From DASSWG01 sp041689995 (GTDB taxonomy: Bacteria > Bacteroidota > Bacteroidia > Flavobacteriales > Flavobacteriaceae), in contig JBDNFD010000008.1 of assembly GCA_041689995.1 (NCBI GenBank), positions 1-15,744 on the forward strand: a stretch of DNA of 15,744 nt, written 5' to 3'. Below the pieces are notes generated by a model, which ran no database searches, was not told the origin of the DNA, and saw nothing but the letters and a program-made list of their open reading frames with translations. The translations under genes and the position numbers were made by a program. Shown here one piece after another: positions 7,927-15,104 of the stretch; positions within the stretch are counted from its first letter, which is position 1, and the number at the start of each line of letters is the position of its first letter.

Positions 7927-8448
7927 CTACCAAAGTTTCCCTACTTCATTTTTGATATACGCCAATCCAGCTTCGCTTGGCGCTGAATGATCGAATAAAT
8001 CCGTTAGAATTGTTTCGCGCAACTTGTTCGGCGAATCAACTTTTTCGCTCATATTGCTTTTTCGAATAATTGAGATCGTGGCATTTTTGGATGCTTTGAT
8101 CGCGCTCCAACACTGTTCCGATATATAGATTTGTTGTGCCAAATTATGTTCGAATTCCTGCTCAATATTCTTGATGAGCAAATTTTCATAATCGAATTTA
8201 TCGTCGCCCACGGGTTTTATCCGCAGCAATAAGTTTCCCGGGGAAATTCGTTCTAGAAATAATGCCATGCGTTCATAAGCTTGCAAGCGCAACGGCAATG
8301 CCTTTTTCTGATTTTCTTTCCGGATTAAAAAATTGCGGCGTTTATTTTCATTTTCAATATGAAGCTTGAAAAAGTAATAGGAAACAGCTCCAACGATCAG
8401 GGATGGTAATATGTAAAAGATCAATTGGATAAAATCGATATCGTTCAT
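7927..8448 (-). CDS. Small single-pass membrane protein, conserved hypothetical
   Basis: The 173-residue protein has one hydrophobic segment near its N terminus (about 6-27, FIQLIFYILPSLIVGAVSYY). A basic, helix-rich cytoplasmic part follows (about 30-173), with the motif LRLQAYERMALFLERISP (53-70). I recall such a motif in a flavobacterial protein family of unknown function, perhaps DUF7935, but cannot confirm it. I chose the ATG at 8448: an upstream in-frame TTG (8481) lies inside a perfect -7 promoter element. The gene converges with the patatin gene and follows the glutamate-synthase-like gene on the same strand after 374 bases and a terminator, so it is transcribed on its own. No function is assigned. 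Confidence 0.85.
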   Translation of the reverse strand: MNDIDFIQLIFYILPSLIVGAVSYYFFKLHIENENKRRNFLIRKENQKKALPLRLQAYERMALFLERISPGNLLLRIKPVGDDKFDYENLLIKNIEQEFEHNLAQQIYISEQCWSAIKASKNATISIIRKSNMSEKVDSPNKLRETILTDLFDHSAPSEAGLAYIKNEVGKLW

Positions 8449-8478
8449 GGGAATAGTTTTGTTTCTGTGTAATAGCTC

Positions 8479-8486
8479 CAAAATTA
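8479..8486 (-). promoter_or_regulatory. -7 promoter element for the small membrane protein gene
   Basis: The minus strand reads TAATTTTG, a perfect match to TAnnTTTG, 30 bases before the ATG at 8448. No clear -33 TTTG is present. It overlaps the rejected upstream TTG start. Confidence 0.5.
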
Positions 8487-8777
8487 GGCTCTATATTATT
8501 TTGCATGCGTAATATATTTTTCTCTAAAAACGATTGTATTAGTTAAAATTCATTTCTTCCCCATTAATTCTTCTTTGTGTACTTTGTGCTTTTCTTTATG
8601 CGCTTTGCGGTTAACACTTTCAACCACAAGTATCTCAATGTTTTTTGAAAAGTTCGCAGTGCTTAAATCATCTTATTTTCAACCCGTTAAAATCCACCTA
8701 AAATCATATAAAGCTCAAAATTATTGTTTCCCAAAATTATGAAAACAGCGAAAATAAGGATATTTTAAAATGAAAGT
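8487..8777. other. Intergenic region with a partial dispersed repeat
   Basis: This stretch lies between the small membrane protein gene and the terminator of the glutamate-synthase-like gene. It is AT-rich and has no believable reading frame. The only recognisable element is the CTTTGTG/CTTTGCGGTTAA repeat half at 8573-8614. A short frame that opens at 8770 runs across the terminator and antisense to the neighbouring gene. Confidence 0.65.
8573..8614. repeat. Half copy of the CTTTGCG-type dispersed repeat
   Basis: It begins CTTTGTG and ends CTTTATGCGCTTTGCGGTTAA. It aligns over its length with 4753-4793, which has CTTTGTG at the start and CTTTGCGCACTTTGCGGTTAA at the end. The opposite arm seen at 4713-4731 is missing here, so this is a degraded or half unit. 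Confidence 0.6.
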
Positions 8778-8812
8778 AAAAAAAATCGGGAAAACCTATT
8801 GGGTCGTCCCGA
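8778..8812 (-). terminator. Rho-independent terminator of the glutamate-synthase-like gene
   Basis: On the minus strand, 11 bases after the TGA, the stem TCGGGA (8807-8812) pairs perfectly with TCCCGA (8786-8791). The loop contains CC-AATA-GG, which can extend the fold. Eight T follow (8778-8785). The plus strand has no comparable T run. Confidence 0.75.
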
Positions 8813-8822
8813 CTGATTTTGA

Positions 8823-10649
8823 TCACGGATTTCTGCGTTTTTTGCGTTCGGCTTCTTTCGATTCCTTTTTTGTTTTTTCTTCTTTCGCCTCCCTTTCTGT
8901 TTTTTTTGAAGGAGTTTGGGAGTCTTTTCCCGTTTTCACGTTTGATTCCTTTTCTATTTTTTGACCGGGAGTATGTTCGTGGTTCCTTTTTTTGCTCTCC
9001 GGGCTTTTTGAAGGTTCCGTTGCGGAAGTTTCTTCGGTTTCCACTTCTTTGGTTTTCGTGATTTCACCTTGGTTATGGGTGCTTTCTTTTTTCCTGTATT
9101 CCGCGCCAAGATATTCAGAATTGTATAAGGTTTCCGTCGATTCAAAAGGAACTTCGGCTTTGTGGTAAAAGAAGGTTTGTGCCAAAGTTTTCGTCAAGTT
9201 CTTATCGCTGGAATTGATATCCACGTCGTCCATTGTGAATTGGCATGGATGTTCGTAGCCGCAAGCATAGGTGATTTCCAACAACTCTTTTTTGAACTTC
9301 GTGAAATAATAATTCACCCTTTCGGCTTTGTCCTTAACGTCCAATCCTGCTTGCAACCATTTACTTTGCGTCGCTACGCCCGTCGGACAGGTATTCAAAT
9401 GGCATTGCTGTGCCTGAATGCACCCGACGCTCAACATCGCTTCGCGGGCGACATTAATAAGGTCGGCACCCATTGCAAAAGCCATAATTGCTTTGGCGGG
9501 GAAACCTAGTTTTCCGCTTGCTATAAAGACAATTCGTTCCGTTAGGCCTTCATCCAAGAATATGCGGTACAAATCTGTAAACGCATTAATAAACGGAAGG
9601 CCAACGTGGTCTGCAAAACTTGGTGGTGCCGCTCCGGTTCCGCCTTCGCCGCCGTCAACGGTAATATGATCTGGTCCTCTTCCGGTTTCCTTCATGATTT
9701 TTGCCAATACTTTCCATTGTTTCTTTTGGCCAATCGCAGCTTTTATTCCCACGGGAAGACCGGTTTTTTCAGCGATATCTTCCACAAAATCCGCCAATTC
9801 TGACATGGAGCTAAATGCGGTATGATAAGGAGGTGAAACCACATCATATTTCATGGAAACGTGACGAATTTTAGCAATTTCGGTAGTGATTTTAGATTTA
9901 GGCAAAACCCCTCCGATACCCGGTTTGGCACCTTGTGACAATTTAATTTCAATAGCGCGGATCTGTGGATTTTCGTTCACCAACTTCACCATTTTCTCCA
10001 TATCGAAGCCGCCATCTTCTGTTCGTACCCCAAAATATCCTGTTCCAAATTGAAAAACAACGTCTGCACCTTGTTTGTGGTAGGGCGAAAGTCCACCTTC
10101 ACCGGTGTTGTGGTAAGCCCAAGATTTTTTGCAGCCCCGGTTCATAGCCATAATGGCATTGGCCGAAAGGGAACCAAAACTCATGGCGGAAATATTGATG
10201 ATGGAGGCCGGTCGGAAAGGTCTTTTCCGCTTATTGAACGCGCCCATAACTTTGGCGCAAGCCACAAAATAAGGGTCTATTCGATCTGGATGCTCACTTT
10301 TCATTTGATAGGGAAGCACCGCATTATTGATAAAAATATAGTTTGGTTTCAGAATGTCGCGGTCCGTGCCGAAACCTTCATAGTTATTTTGATTTTTGGC
10401 CGAAGCATAAATCCAACCGCGTTCGATTCTGTTAAAAGGCAGTTCTTCGCGGTTGCTGGTGACAATATATTGCCGAAGTTCGGGTCCAATTTTTTCCAAC
10501 ATATATCGCAGATGGCCGACAATGGGAAAATTGTGGGTTACCGTATGACGTCTGTTCAGGAAAACATCATAAAAGACCAACAGAAGCAAAAAAATCAGGA
10601 TCCAAGCCCACCAATGAATATTCCCCAAAAATTCTAATATGTCGTTCAT
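8823..10649 (-). CDS. Membrane-anchored FMN-binding glutamate synthase family protein
   Basis: The 608-residue protein has an N-terminal membrane segment (about 12-30, WWAWILIFLLLLVFYDVF) followed by a glutamate-synthase-type FMN barrel (about 140-470). Recognisable barrel parts are ISAMSFGSLS (153-162), IEIKLSQGAKPGIGG (233-247), HITVDGGEGGTGAAP (328-342) and ASGKLGFPAKA (377-387). C410, C416 and C421 have the C-x5-C-x4-C spacing of the 3Fe-4S site of glutamate synthase, followed by the conserved PTGVATQ. There is no N-terminal amidotransferase domain, so ammonia cannot be drawn from glutamine by this chain alone, and the true substrate is unknown. Residues 521-608 form a tail rich in Lys, Glu, Ser and Thr, likely disordered and beyond the usual family end. 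It ends in a strong terminator and seems monocistronic. Confidence 0.92.
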   Translation of the reverse strand: MNDILEFLGNIHWWAWILIFLLLLVFYDVFLNRRHTVTHNFPIVGHLRYMLEKIGPELRQYIVTSNREELPFNRIERGWIYASAKNQNNYEGFGTDRDILKPNYIFINNAVLPYQMKSEHPDRIDPYFVACAKVMGAFNKRKRPFRPASIINISAMSFGSLSANAIMAMNRGCKKSWAYHNTGEGGLSPYHKQGADVVFQFGTGYFGVRTEDGGFDMEKMVKLVNENPQIRAIEIKLSQGAKPGIGGVLPKSKITTEIAKIRHVSMKYDVVSPPYHTAFSSMSELADFVEDIAEKTGLPVGIKAAIGQKKQWKVLAKIMKETGRGPDHITVDGGEGGTGAAPPSFADHVGLPFINAFTDLYRIFLDEGLTERIVFIASGKLGFPAKAIMAFAMGADLINVAREAMLSVGCIQAQQCHLNTCPTGVATQSKWLQAGLDVKDKAERVNYYFTKFKKELLEITYACGYEHPCQFTMDDVDINSSDKNLTKTLAQTFFYHKAEVPFESTETLYNSEYLGAEYRKKESTHNQGEITKTKEVETEETSATEPSKSPESKKRNHEHTPGQKIEKESNVKTGKDSQTPSKKTEREAKEEKTKKESKEAERKKRRNP

Positions 10650-10911
10650 GTTTTACTATTTTGTTCAGGCTTTAAATTTATTTATAAGAATTGAGATCCA
10701 TTCGATTTCTATAATATTTTATAAAAGTTTCTTTTTTCCGAATTCCTATTTTTAACCCTCAAACTTGTCCTGAATAAATTACTTTCAGCAGTTCCGAAAG
10801 TTGATCTCATTAGAAAGTTGATTTTTTTGAATGCAATTTTTAAGAAATAAAGATATTTAAAATTTATGGTTGTGAAATGTTTTTAAGGATACTTTAATAA
10901 GTGTTGAAAAA
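10650..10911. other. Intergenic region with a short direct repeat
   Basis: These 262 AT-rich bases precede the glutamate-synthase-like gene and follow the end of the T9SS cargo gene, both on the minus strand. GAAAGTTGAT occurs at 10796-10805 and 10813-10822. The first copy also closes a 6-bp hairpin with ACTTTC at 10781-10786. No terminator with a T tract and no reading frame is convincing. Confidence 0.5.
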
Positions 10912-11532
10912 CTATTCCACAATAATTTTGTTCACGAGTGTCTTTTCATCCGTAATCAGTTTCACCAAATAAATTCCCTTGGCAAATTGTGATAAATCAA
11001 TTTGCATCACAGGCCCAAATTCTTTCACCAATTTTCCATGCAGATTGAAAAGTCTTATTTTTTCGACCTCTTTATTATCGATAAAAATTTTTCCAGAAGT
11101 GGGATTGGGGTAAAGAACAGTTTTGTTGAGGGGTTTTATTTCTTTAATTCCCAAAATATAGCCAGCAACAAAAACGGAGTCTATAAAAAAAGATTCAACG
11201 TCAGGAGAATAAACGGCGGTGACATGTGCCCAGAAAGGAGCGGGTTCAAGAAAGCTAAGCGGACAATTATAATAAGGTTGGTTATTGAGATCGTTTGTAA
11301 GATAATAAAGAGAAGTTTCTGTCTGAAATCCATAGAATTCATTTCCACGATAAATATTGTAACCAACTAAAGAATTGTCTGATGGAGTTGGAGGTTCCCA
11401 AGCCAATTCAAATTGCTGGGAGCCTTCAGCATACCATCCATTATAATATAAATTTTCTACTGGACTGATTTGTCCAAAACTTTCCATTAATGAAAAGAAA
11501 GCAAAAATGATCAAAATTGTAATTTTCTTCAT
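10912..11532 (-). CDS. Small secreted protein with T9SS C-terminal sorting domain
   Basis: The 206-residue protein has three parts. A signal peptide (1-21, MKKITILIIFAFFSLMESFG then Q) is followed by a middle part resembling one fibronectin type III fold (about 24-112, with FELAWEPPTPSDNSLVGYNIYRG). The C-terminal T9SS type A sorting domain (about 138-206) carries VLYPNPTSGKIFI, IRLFNLHGKLVKEF, GIYLVKL and a terminal KIIV. In this phylum the domain sends the protein through the type IX system for release or surface anchoring, after which it is cleaved. FN3 plus sorting domain is common at the ends of large peptidases or adhesins. Here no catalytic domain is present, so it is either a small binding protein or the remainder of a larger one. 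The ATG at 11532 is preferred to the one at 11556 because it puts the signal peptide first. Confidence 0.88.
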   Translation of the reverse strand: MKKITILIIFAFFSLMESFGQISPVENLYYNGWYAEGSQQFELAWEPPTPSDNSLVGYNIYRGNEFYGFQTETSLYYLTNDLNNQPYYNCPLSFLEPAPFWAHVTAVYSPDVESFFIDSVFVAGYILGIKEIKPLNKTVLYPNPTSGKIFIDNKEVEKIRLFNLHGKLVKEFGPVMQIDLSQFAKGIYLVKLITDEKTLVNKIIVE

Positions 11533-11560
11533 GACTTTGATTTTTTGGTTTTTCAATACT

Positions 11561-11568
11561 TAAAAGTA
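11561..11568 (-). promoter_or_regulatory. Possible -7 promoter element for the T9SS cargo gene
   Basis: The minus strand reads TACTTTTA, matching TAnnTTTG at all but the last base, about 28 bases before the ATG at 11532. It overlaps the 5' region of the longer possible frame, which favours the shorter protein. No -33 element is clear. Confidence 0.35.
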
Positions 11569-11684
11569 GTCAAAAAAAATAGGAAATATTAATTACCGTT
11601 TTCTATTTGGAAAATAATGGCATTTCAAACTTTCCCAGAAGTTCTTTTTTGGTTAAATTCACCCTTTGAAACAACGCAAAGAAA

Positions 11685-14036
11685 TTGGAAAAATATCTCG
11701 CTGAATTAAATGAAGCCCAACGCGCTCCCGTCCTTCAAAAAGAAGGGCCGATGATTATCATTGCCGGTGCCGGATCGGGGAAAACCCGAGTGCTGACTTA
11801 CCGCATTGCATACCTGATGAGCCAAGGAGTGGACGCGTTCAATATTCTCGCGCTTACATTTACCAACAAAGCTGCCCGGGAAATGAAAAAACGTATTTCC
11901 GAAATAGTGGCAAGCACTGAAGCAAAAAATTTGTGGATGGGTACGTTCCATTCTGTTTTCGCCAGATTGCTGCGTGCCGAAGCAAGCAAATTGGGCTATC
12001 CTTCCAATTTTACCATTTATGATACCCAAGATTCCCAGCGGTTGGTTTCGGCCATTATCAAAGAAATGGGACTGGATAGGGATATTTATAAATACAAGCA
12101 AATTTTTTCCCGAATTTCTTCTTACAAAAACAGCTTAATTACTGTAAAAGCATATTATCAAAACCCTGAATTGCAAGAAGCCGACGCCATGGCGAAACGT
12201 CCGCGGCTGGGTGATATCTATAAAAATTATGTTGACCGGTGTTTCAAAGCTGGAGCGATGGATTTTGATGATCTCTTGTTGAAAACCAATGAAGTGCTAA
12301 CGCGTTTTCCGGAAGTTTTGGCGAAATACCAAGATCGGTTTCGGTATATTCTTGTGGATGAGTATCAGGATACGAACCATTCCCAATATTTGATCGTGCG
12401 GGCTTTGAGCGATCGGTTTCAGAATATTTGCGTAGTTGGCGACGATGCCCAAAGTATTTATGCGTTCCGGGGGGCGAATATCAATAATATTCTGAATTTT
12501 CAACGTGATTATGAGGAGGTGCAATCTTATCGTTTGGAACAAAATTATCGTTCGACAAAAAACATTGTGAACGCGGCCAATTCGATCATTGAGAAGAACA
12601 AAACCAAATTGGAAAAAATTGTTTGGACCGATAATGACGAAGGCGGAAAAATTATTGTCAACCGTTTATTGACCGATGGTGAGGAAGGCCGATTTGTGGC
12701 GAGTTCCATTTTTGAGAATAAAATGAAGAACCAAATGCGAAACGGCGATTTCGCTATTTTATACCGGACGAACGCGCAAAGCAGGGCAATGGAAGATGCC
12801 TTGCGGAAAAAAGATATTCCATATCGGATTTATGGCGGACTTTCCTTCTACCAACGGAAGGAAATCAAAGATGTTCTTTCCTATCTTCGGTTGGTGATCA
12901 ATCCGAAAGACGAGGAGGCATTGAAGCGTGTGATCAATTATCCGGCTCGCGGAATTGGCGACACCACCATGGACAAACTCGTTTTGGCTGCAAATCATTA
13001 TAATAAGTCCATTTTTGAAGTGATTCAAAATATCTCGAAAATTGACCTGAAAATCAATTCCGGAACAAAAAACAAGTTGGTGAATTTTGTGAACATGATT
13101 GGAAGTTTTCAAGTTTTGAGCCAAGAAAAAGATGCGTTTACAGTTGCGGAAACTGTTGCTCGAAAAACCGGTTTGATACAAGAACTCAAAAAAGATGCAA
13201 CCCCGGAAGGAATAACACGAATTGACAACATTGAAGAACTTTTGAACGGGATCAAAGACTTCGTGGAAGGACAAACGGACCCCGAGAATTCTGGGGGAGG
13301 TGCCACTGGTTCTTTAACCGAATTTTTGGAAGATGTCGCCCTCGCCACCGATTTGGACAAAGATACCGGAGACGATGATCGGGTGGCTTTAATGACCATT
13401 CACATCGCAAAGGGATTGGAATTTCCGTACGTATATATTGTCGGTTTAGAGGAAGATTTATTTCCTTCGGCCATGAGCATGAGCACGCGCAGCGAACTGG
13501 AAGAAGAACGGCGTTTGTTTTACGTGGCGCTCACCCGGGCCGAAAAGCAAGCATATTTGAGTTACGTGCAGTCGCGTTATCGCTGGGGAAAATTGGTGGA
13601 TGCGGAACCCAGTCGGTTCATTGAGGAAATCGATGAGAAATACCTCGATTATATGATGCCGCAAGATGATTACCGCTATAAATCAATGATTGATAAAGAT
13701 ATTTTTGATGAGGTGGACAAGAGCCGACTTCGTCAAACAAAACCCATTTCGGGGAAACCACCACGGGGAAATATGAGCAGTTCGCCGAGTCACAAACCAT
13801 CGGAAGAACAATTACAGAAATTGCGCCGATTGCGGCCTGCCGGTTCCGCAAGCCCCCAAGCTTCCAAACCCATGGATTTAGAAGAAAATCAAGTGGTGGA
13901 ACATTCTCGTTTTGGTCGCGGAAAAGTTTTGGCGATAAATGGCGCAGGACAGGATAAAAAAGCAGAAATAGATTTTGAAAATGGCGGACTTAAAAAATTA
14001 TTGCTCAGGTTTGCCAAGCTGAAAATTGTAGATTAA
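11685..14036 (+). CDS. uvrD: UvrD/PcrA-type ATP-dependent DNA helicase
   Basis: This SF1A 3'-5' helicase acts in nucleotide excision repair, replication restart and clearing of stalled RNA polymerase. The 783 residues hold all helicase motifs: Walker A GAGSGKT (28-34), TFTNKAAREM (58-67), Walker B VDEYQDT (224-230), GDDAQSIYAFRG (252-263), QNYRST (286-291), TIHIAKGLEF (571-580) and EEERRLFYVALTRAEK (606-621). After a Pro/Ser-rich linker (about 685-735) comes a C-terminal Tudor-like domain (VVEHSRFGRGKVLAI onwards) that contacts RNA polymerase in PcrA. The start is TTG at 11685. An in-frame TGA lies at 11667 with no ATG between, and the next ATG (residue 23) would cut into the Q motif. The stop codon is the first unit of the heptad array downstream. 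PcrA is an equally good name. Confidence 0.96.
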   Translation: MEKYLAELNEAQRAPVLQKEGPMIIIAGAGSGKTRVLTYRIAYLMSQGVDAFNILALTFTNKAAREMKKRISEIVASTEAKNLWMGTFHSVFARLLRAEASKLGYPSNFTIYDTQDSQRLVSAIIKEMGLDRDIYKYKQIFSRISSYKNSLITVKAYYQNPELQEADAMAKRPRLGDIYKNYVDRCFKAGAMDFDDLLLKTNEVLTRFPEVLAKYQDRFRYILVDEYQDTNHSQYLIVRALSDRFQNICVVGDDAQSIYAFRGANINNILNFQRDYEEVQSYRLEQNYRSTKNIVNAANSIIEKNKTKLEKIVWTDNDEGGKIIVNRLLTDGEEGRFVASSIFENKMKNQMRNGDFAILYRTNAQSRAMEDALRKKDIPYRIYGGLSFYQRKEIKDVLSYLRLVINPKDEEALKRVINYPARGIGDTTMDKLVLAANHYNKSIFEVIQNISKIDLKINSGTKNKLVNFVNMIGSFQVLSQEKDAFTVAETVARKTGLIQELKKDATPEGITRIDNIEELLNGIKDFVEGQTDPENSGGGATGSLTEFLEDVALATDLDKDTGDDDRVALMTIHIAKGLEFPYVYIVGLEEDLFPSAMSMSTRSELEEERRLFYVALTRAEKQAYLSYVQSRYRWGKLVDAEPSRFIEEIDEKYLDYMMPQDDYRYKSMIDKDIFDEVDKSRLRQTKPISGKPPRGNMSSSPSHKPSEEQLQKLRRLRPAGSASPQASKPMDLEENQVVEHSRFGRGKVLAINGAGQDKKAEIDFENGGLKKLLLRFAKLKIVD

Positions 14037-14177
14037 CGATTTAGGATTAACGATTAACGATTGAAGATTAACGATTGAAGATTAACGATTGAAGATTAAC
14101 GATTGAAGATTAACGAATTAAGATTAACGAATTAAGATTAACGAATTAAGATTTAAGATTTAAGATTAACGATTTAA
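14031..14177 (+). repeat. Array of 21 seven-base repeats (GATTAAC / GATTGAA / GATTTAA)
   Basis: The array is in perfect 7-base phase for 147 bases: GATTAAC, GATTTAG, GATTAAC, then four 14-base pairs GATTAAC+GATTGAA, three pairs GATTAAC+GAATTAA, GATTTAA twice, and GATTAAC+GATTTAA. The first unit contains the TAA stop codon of uvrD. Because 7 is not a multiple of 3, TAA falls in each frame in turn. Homogeneous blocks (4 copies, then 3 copies of 14 bases) point to expansion by slippage. There are no spacers, so it is not a CRISPR array. Confidence 0.95.
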
Positions 14178-14217
14178 GATTATTAGAATAAGCCAATAAC
14201 CCAATAACCAAGAAACC

Positions 14218-14835
14218 ATGGCAGAACTGATCAGAATTTACGAAGAAAATCCTTCCGCAGATGAAATCAAAAAAGTAGTGAAGGTGCTGAAAAAGGGCGG
14301 ACTGATTATTTATCCCACTGACACCGTGTATGGTTTAGGGTGCGATATCACCAATACCGCAGCTATGGAAAAGATTGCACGATTGCGTGGCGTGAAACTC
14401 GCGAAGGCCAATTTTTCCTTTATTTGTGAAAATTTGAGCAATCTTTCGGATTATGTGAAACAAATCGATTCCGCAACGTTTAAAATTTTAAAACGAAACC
14501 TTCCTGGGCCATATACTTTTATTCTTCCAGCGGGAAACAATCTTCCAAGCGTTTTCAAAAAGAAAAAAGCTGTGGGTATTCGGGTGCCGGACAATAATAT
14601 TTGCCAAGCAATTGTTCATGAATTGGGAAATCCTATTATTTCCACCTCCATTCACGATGAAGATGACGTGATCGAATATACCACCGATCCTGAACTGATT
14701 TTGGAAAAATGGGGGAATCAAGTGGATATTGTCATCGATGGTGGTTATGGGGATAATGTGGCTTCCACGATTGTCGATCTCACTACCTCTGAGCCGGAAA
14801 TTATTCGGGAAGGAAAAGGGAATGTTGAGATTTAG
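14218..14835 (+). CDS. YciO/YrdC (Sua5)-fold protein, threonylcarbamoyl-AMP synthase family
   Basis: The 205-residue protein has the YrdC fold: IIYPTDTVYGLGCD (30-43), LPGPYTFILPAG (95-106), AVGIRVPDN (118-126), ISTS (141-144), DIVIDGG (170-176) and STIVDLT...IIREGKG (183-201). Sua5/TsaC members make threonylcarbamoyl-AMP from threonine, bicarbonate and ATP for the t6A37 tRNA modification. In detail (KANFSFIC at 63-70, PGPYTFIL, ISTSI, VDIVIDGGYGDN) it reads more like YciO than TsaC, and YciO activity in t6A synthesis is uncertain. No second YrdC protein is in the window, so whether this is the cell's main enzyme is open. The ATG at 14218 follows the heptad array by 40 bases. It may be read through from uvrD, though the array makes translational coupling impossible. 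Confidence 0.88.
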   Translation: MAELIRIYEENPSADEIKKVVKVLKKGGLIIYPTDTVYGLGCDITNTAAMEKIARLRGVKLAKANFSFICENLSNLSDYVKQIDSATFKILKRNLPGPYTFILPAGNNLPSVFKKKKAVGIRVPDNNICQAIVHELGNPIISTSIHDEDDVIEYTTDPELILEKWGNQVDIVIDGGYGDNVASTIVDLTTSEPEIIREGKGNVEI

Positions 14836-15104
14836 TTTTCAGTAGGCAGTGGCTGTTTCCCGTGCTCTGTAATTAGTTGGAAGTTATCAATAGTCAATAA
14901 TCAATGATAGGGGAATAATTAATTAGGTGCAACATATTGAAAAAAGAGGGTATAAGGTGAACTTAATAATCAATTTATTTCAAATGGAATTGAAGCAGAA
15001 ATTCCTGACACCAATAAAAAATTCAAAAATTGCCCAATTATTCTTCCTAGTAAACAAAGGCGGAATTGTTTTTTTTGTAAATTTATCATTCACTGAGATT
15101 AATT
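14836..15104. other. Intergenic region before the KilA-N gene
   Basis: These 269 AT-rich bases contain short repeated words (TCAATA/TCAAT near 14888-14905). TAAATTTA at 15078-15085 is a weak -7 candidate 20 bases before the KilA-N ATG. I see no terminator for the upstream gene. A short frame from a GTG at 14927 overlaps the KilA-N start and has no protein-like features. Confidence 0.5.

Noticed and set aside
8479..8481. Upstream TTG start for the small membrane protein
   Set aside because: It also falls inside a perfect -7 element (TAATTTTG), so the transcript would begin after it.
8770..8964. Short plus-strand frame beginning MKVKKIGKTYWVV
   Set aside because: Its start lies in the arm and T tract of the terminator of the opposite gene, and the rest is antisense to that gene's charged tail.
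10050..10637. Plus-strand reading frame of 195 codons opposite the glutamate-synthase-like gene
   Set aside because: It is antisense to a conserved FMN-barrel coding region; its composition shows no domain, signal peptide or regular helix pattern.
12759..13274. Minus-strand reading frame of 171 codons inside uvrD
   Set aside because: It is antisense to conserved helicase sequence and has no independent support.
14031..14177. CRISPR array
   Set aside because: The repeats are 7 or 14 bases with no unique spacers and there are no cas genes.
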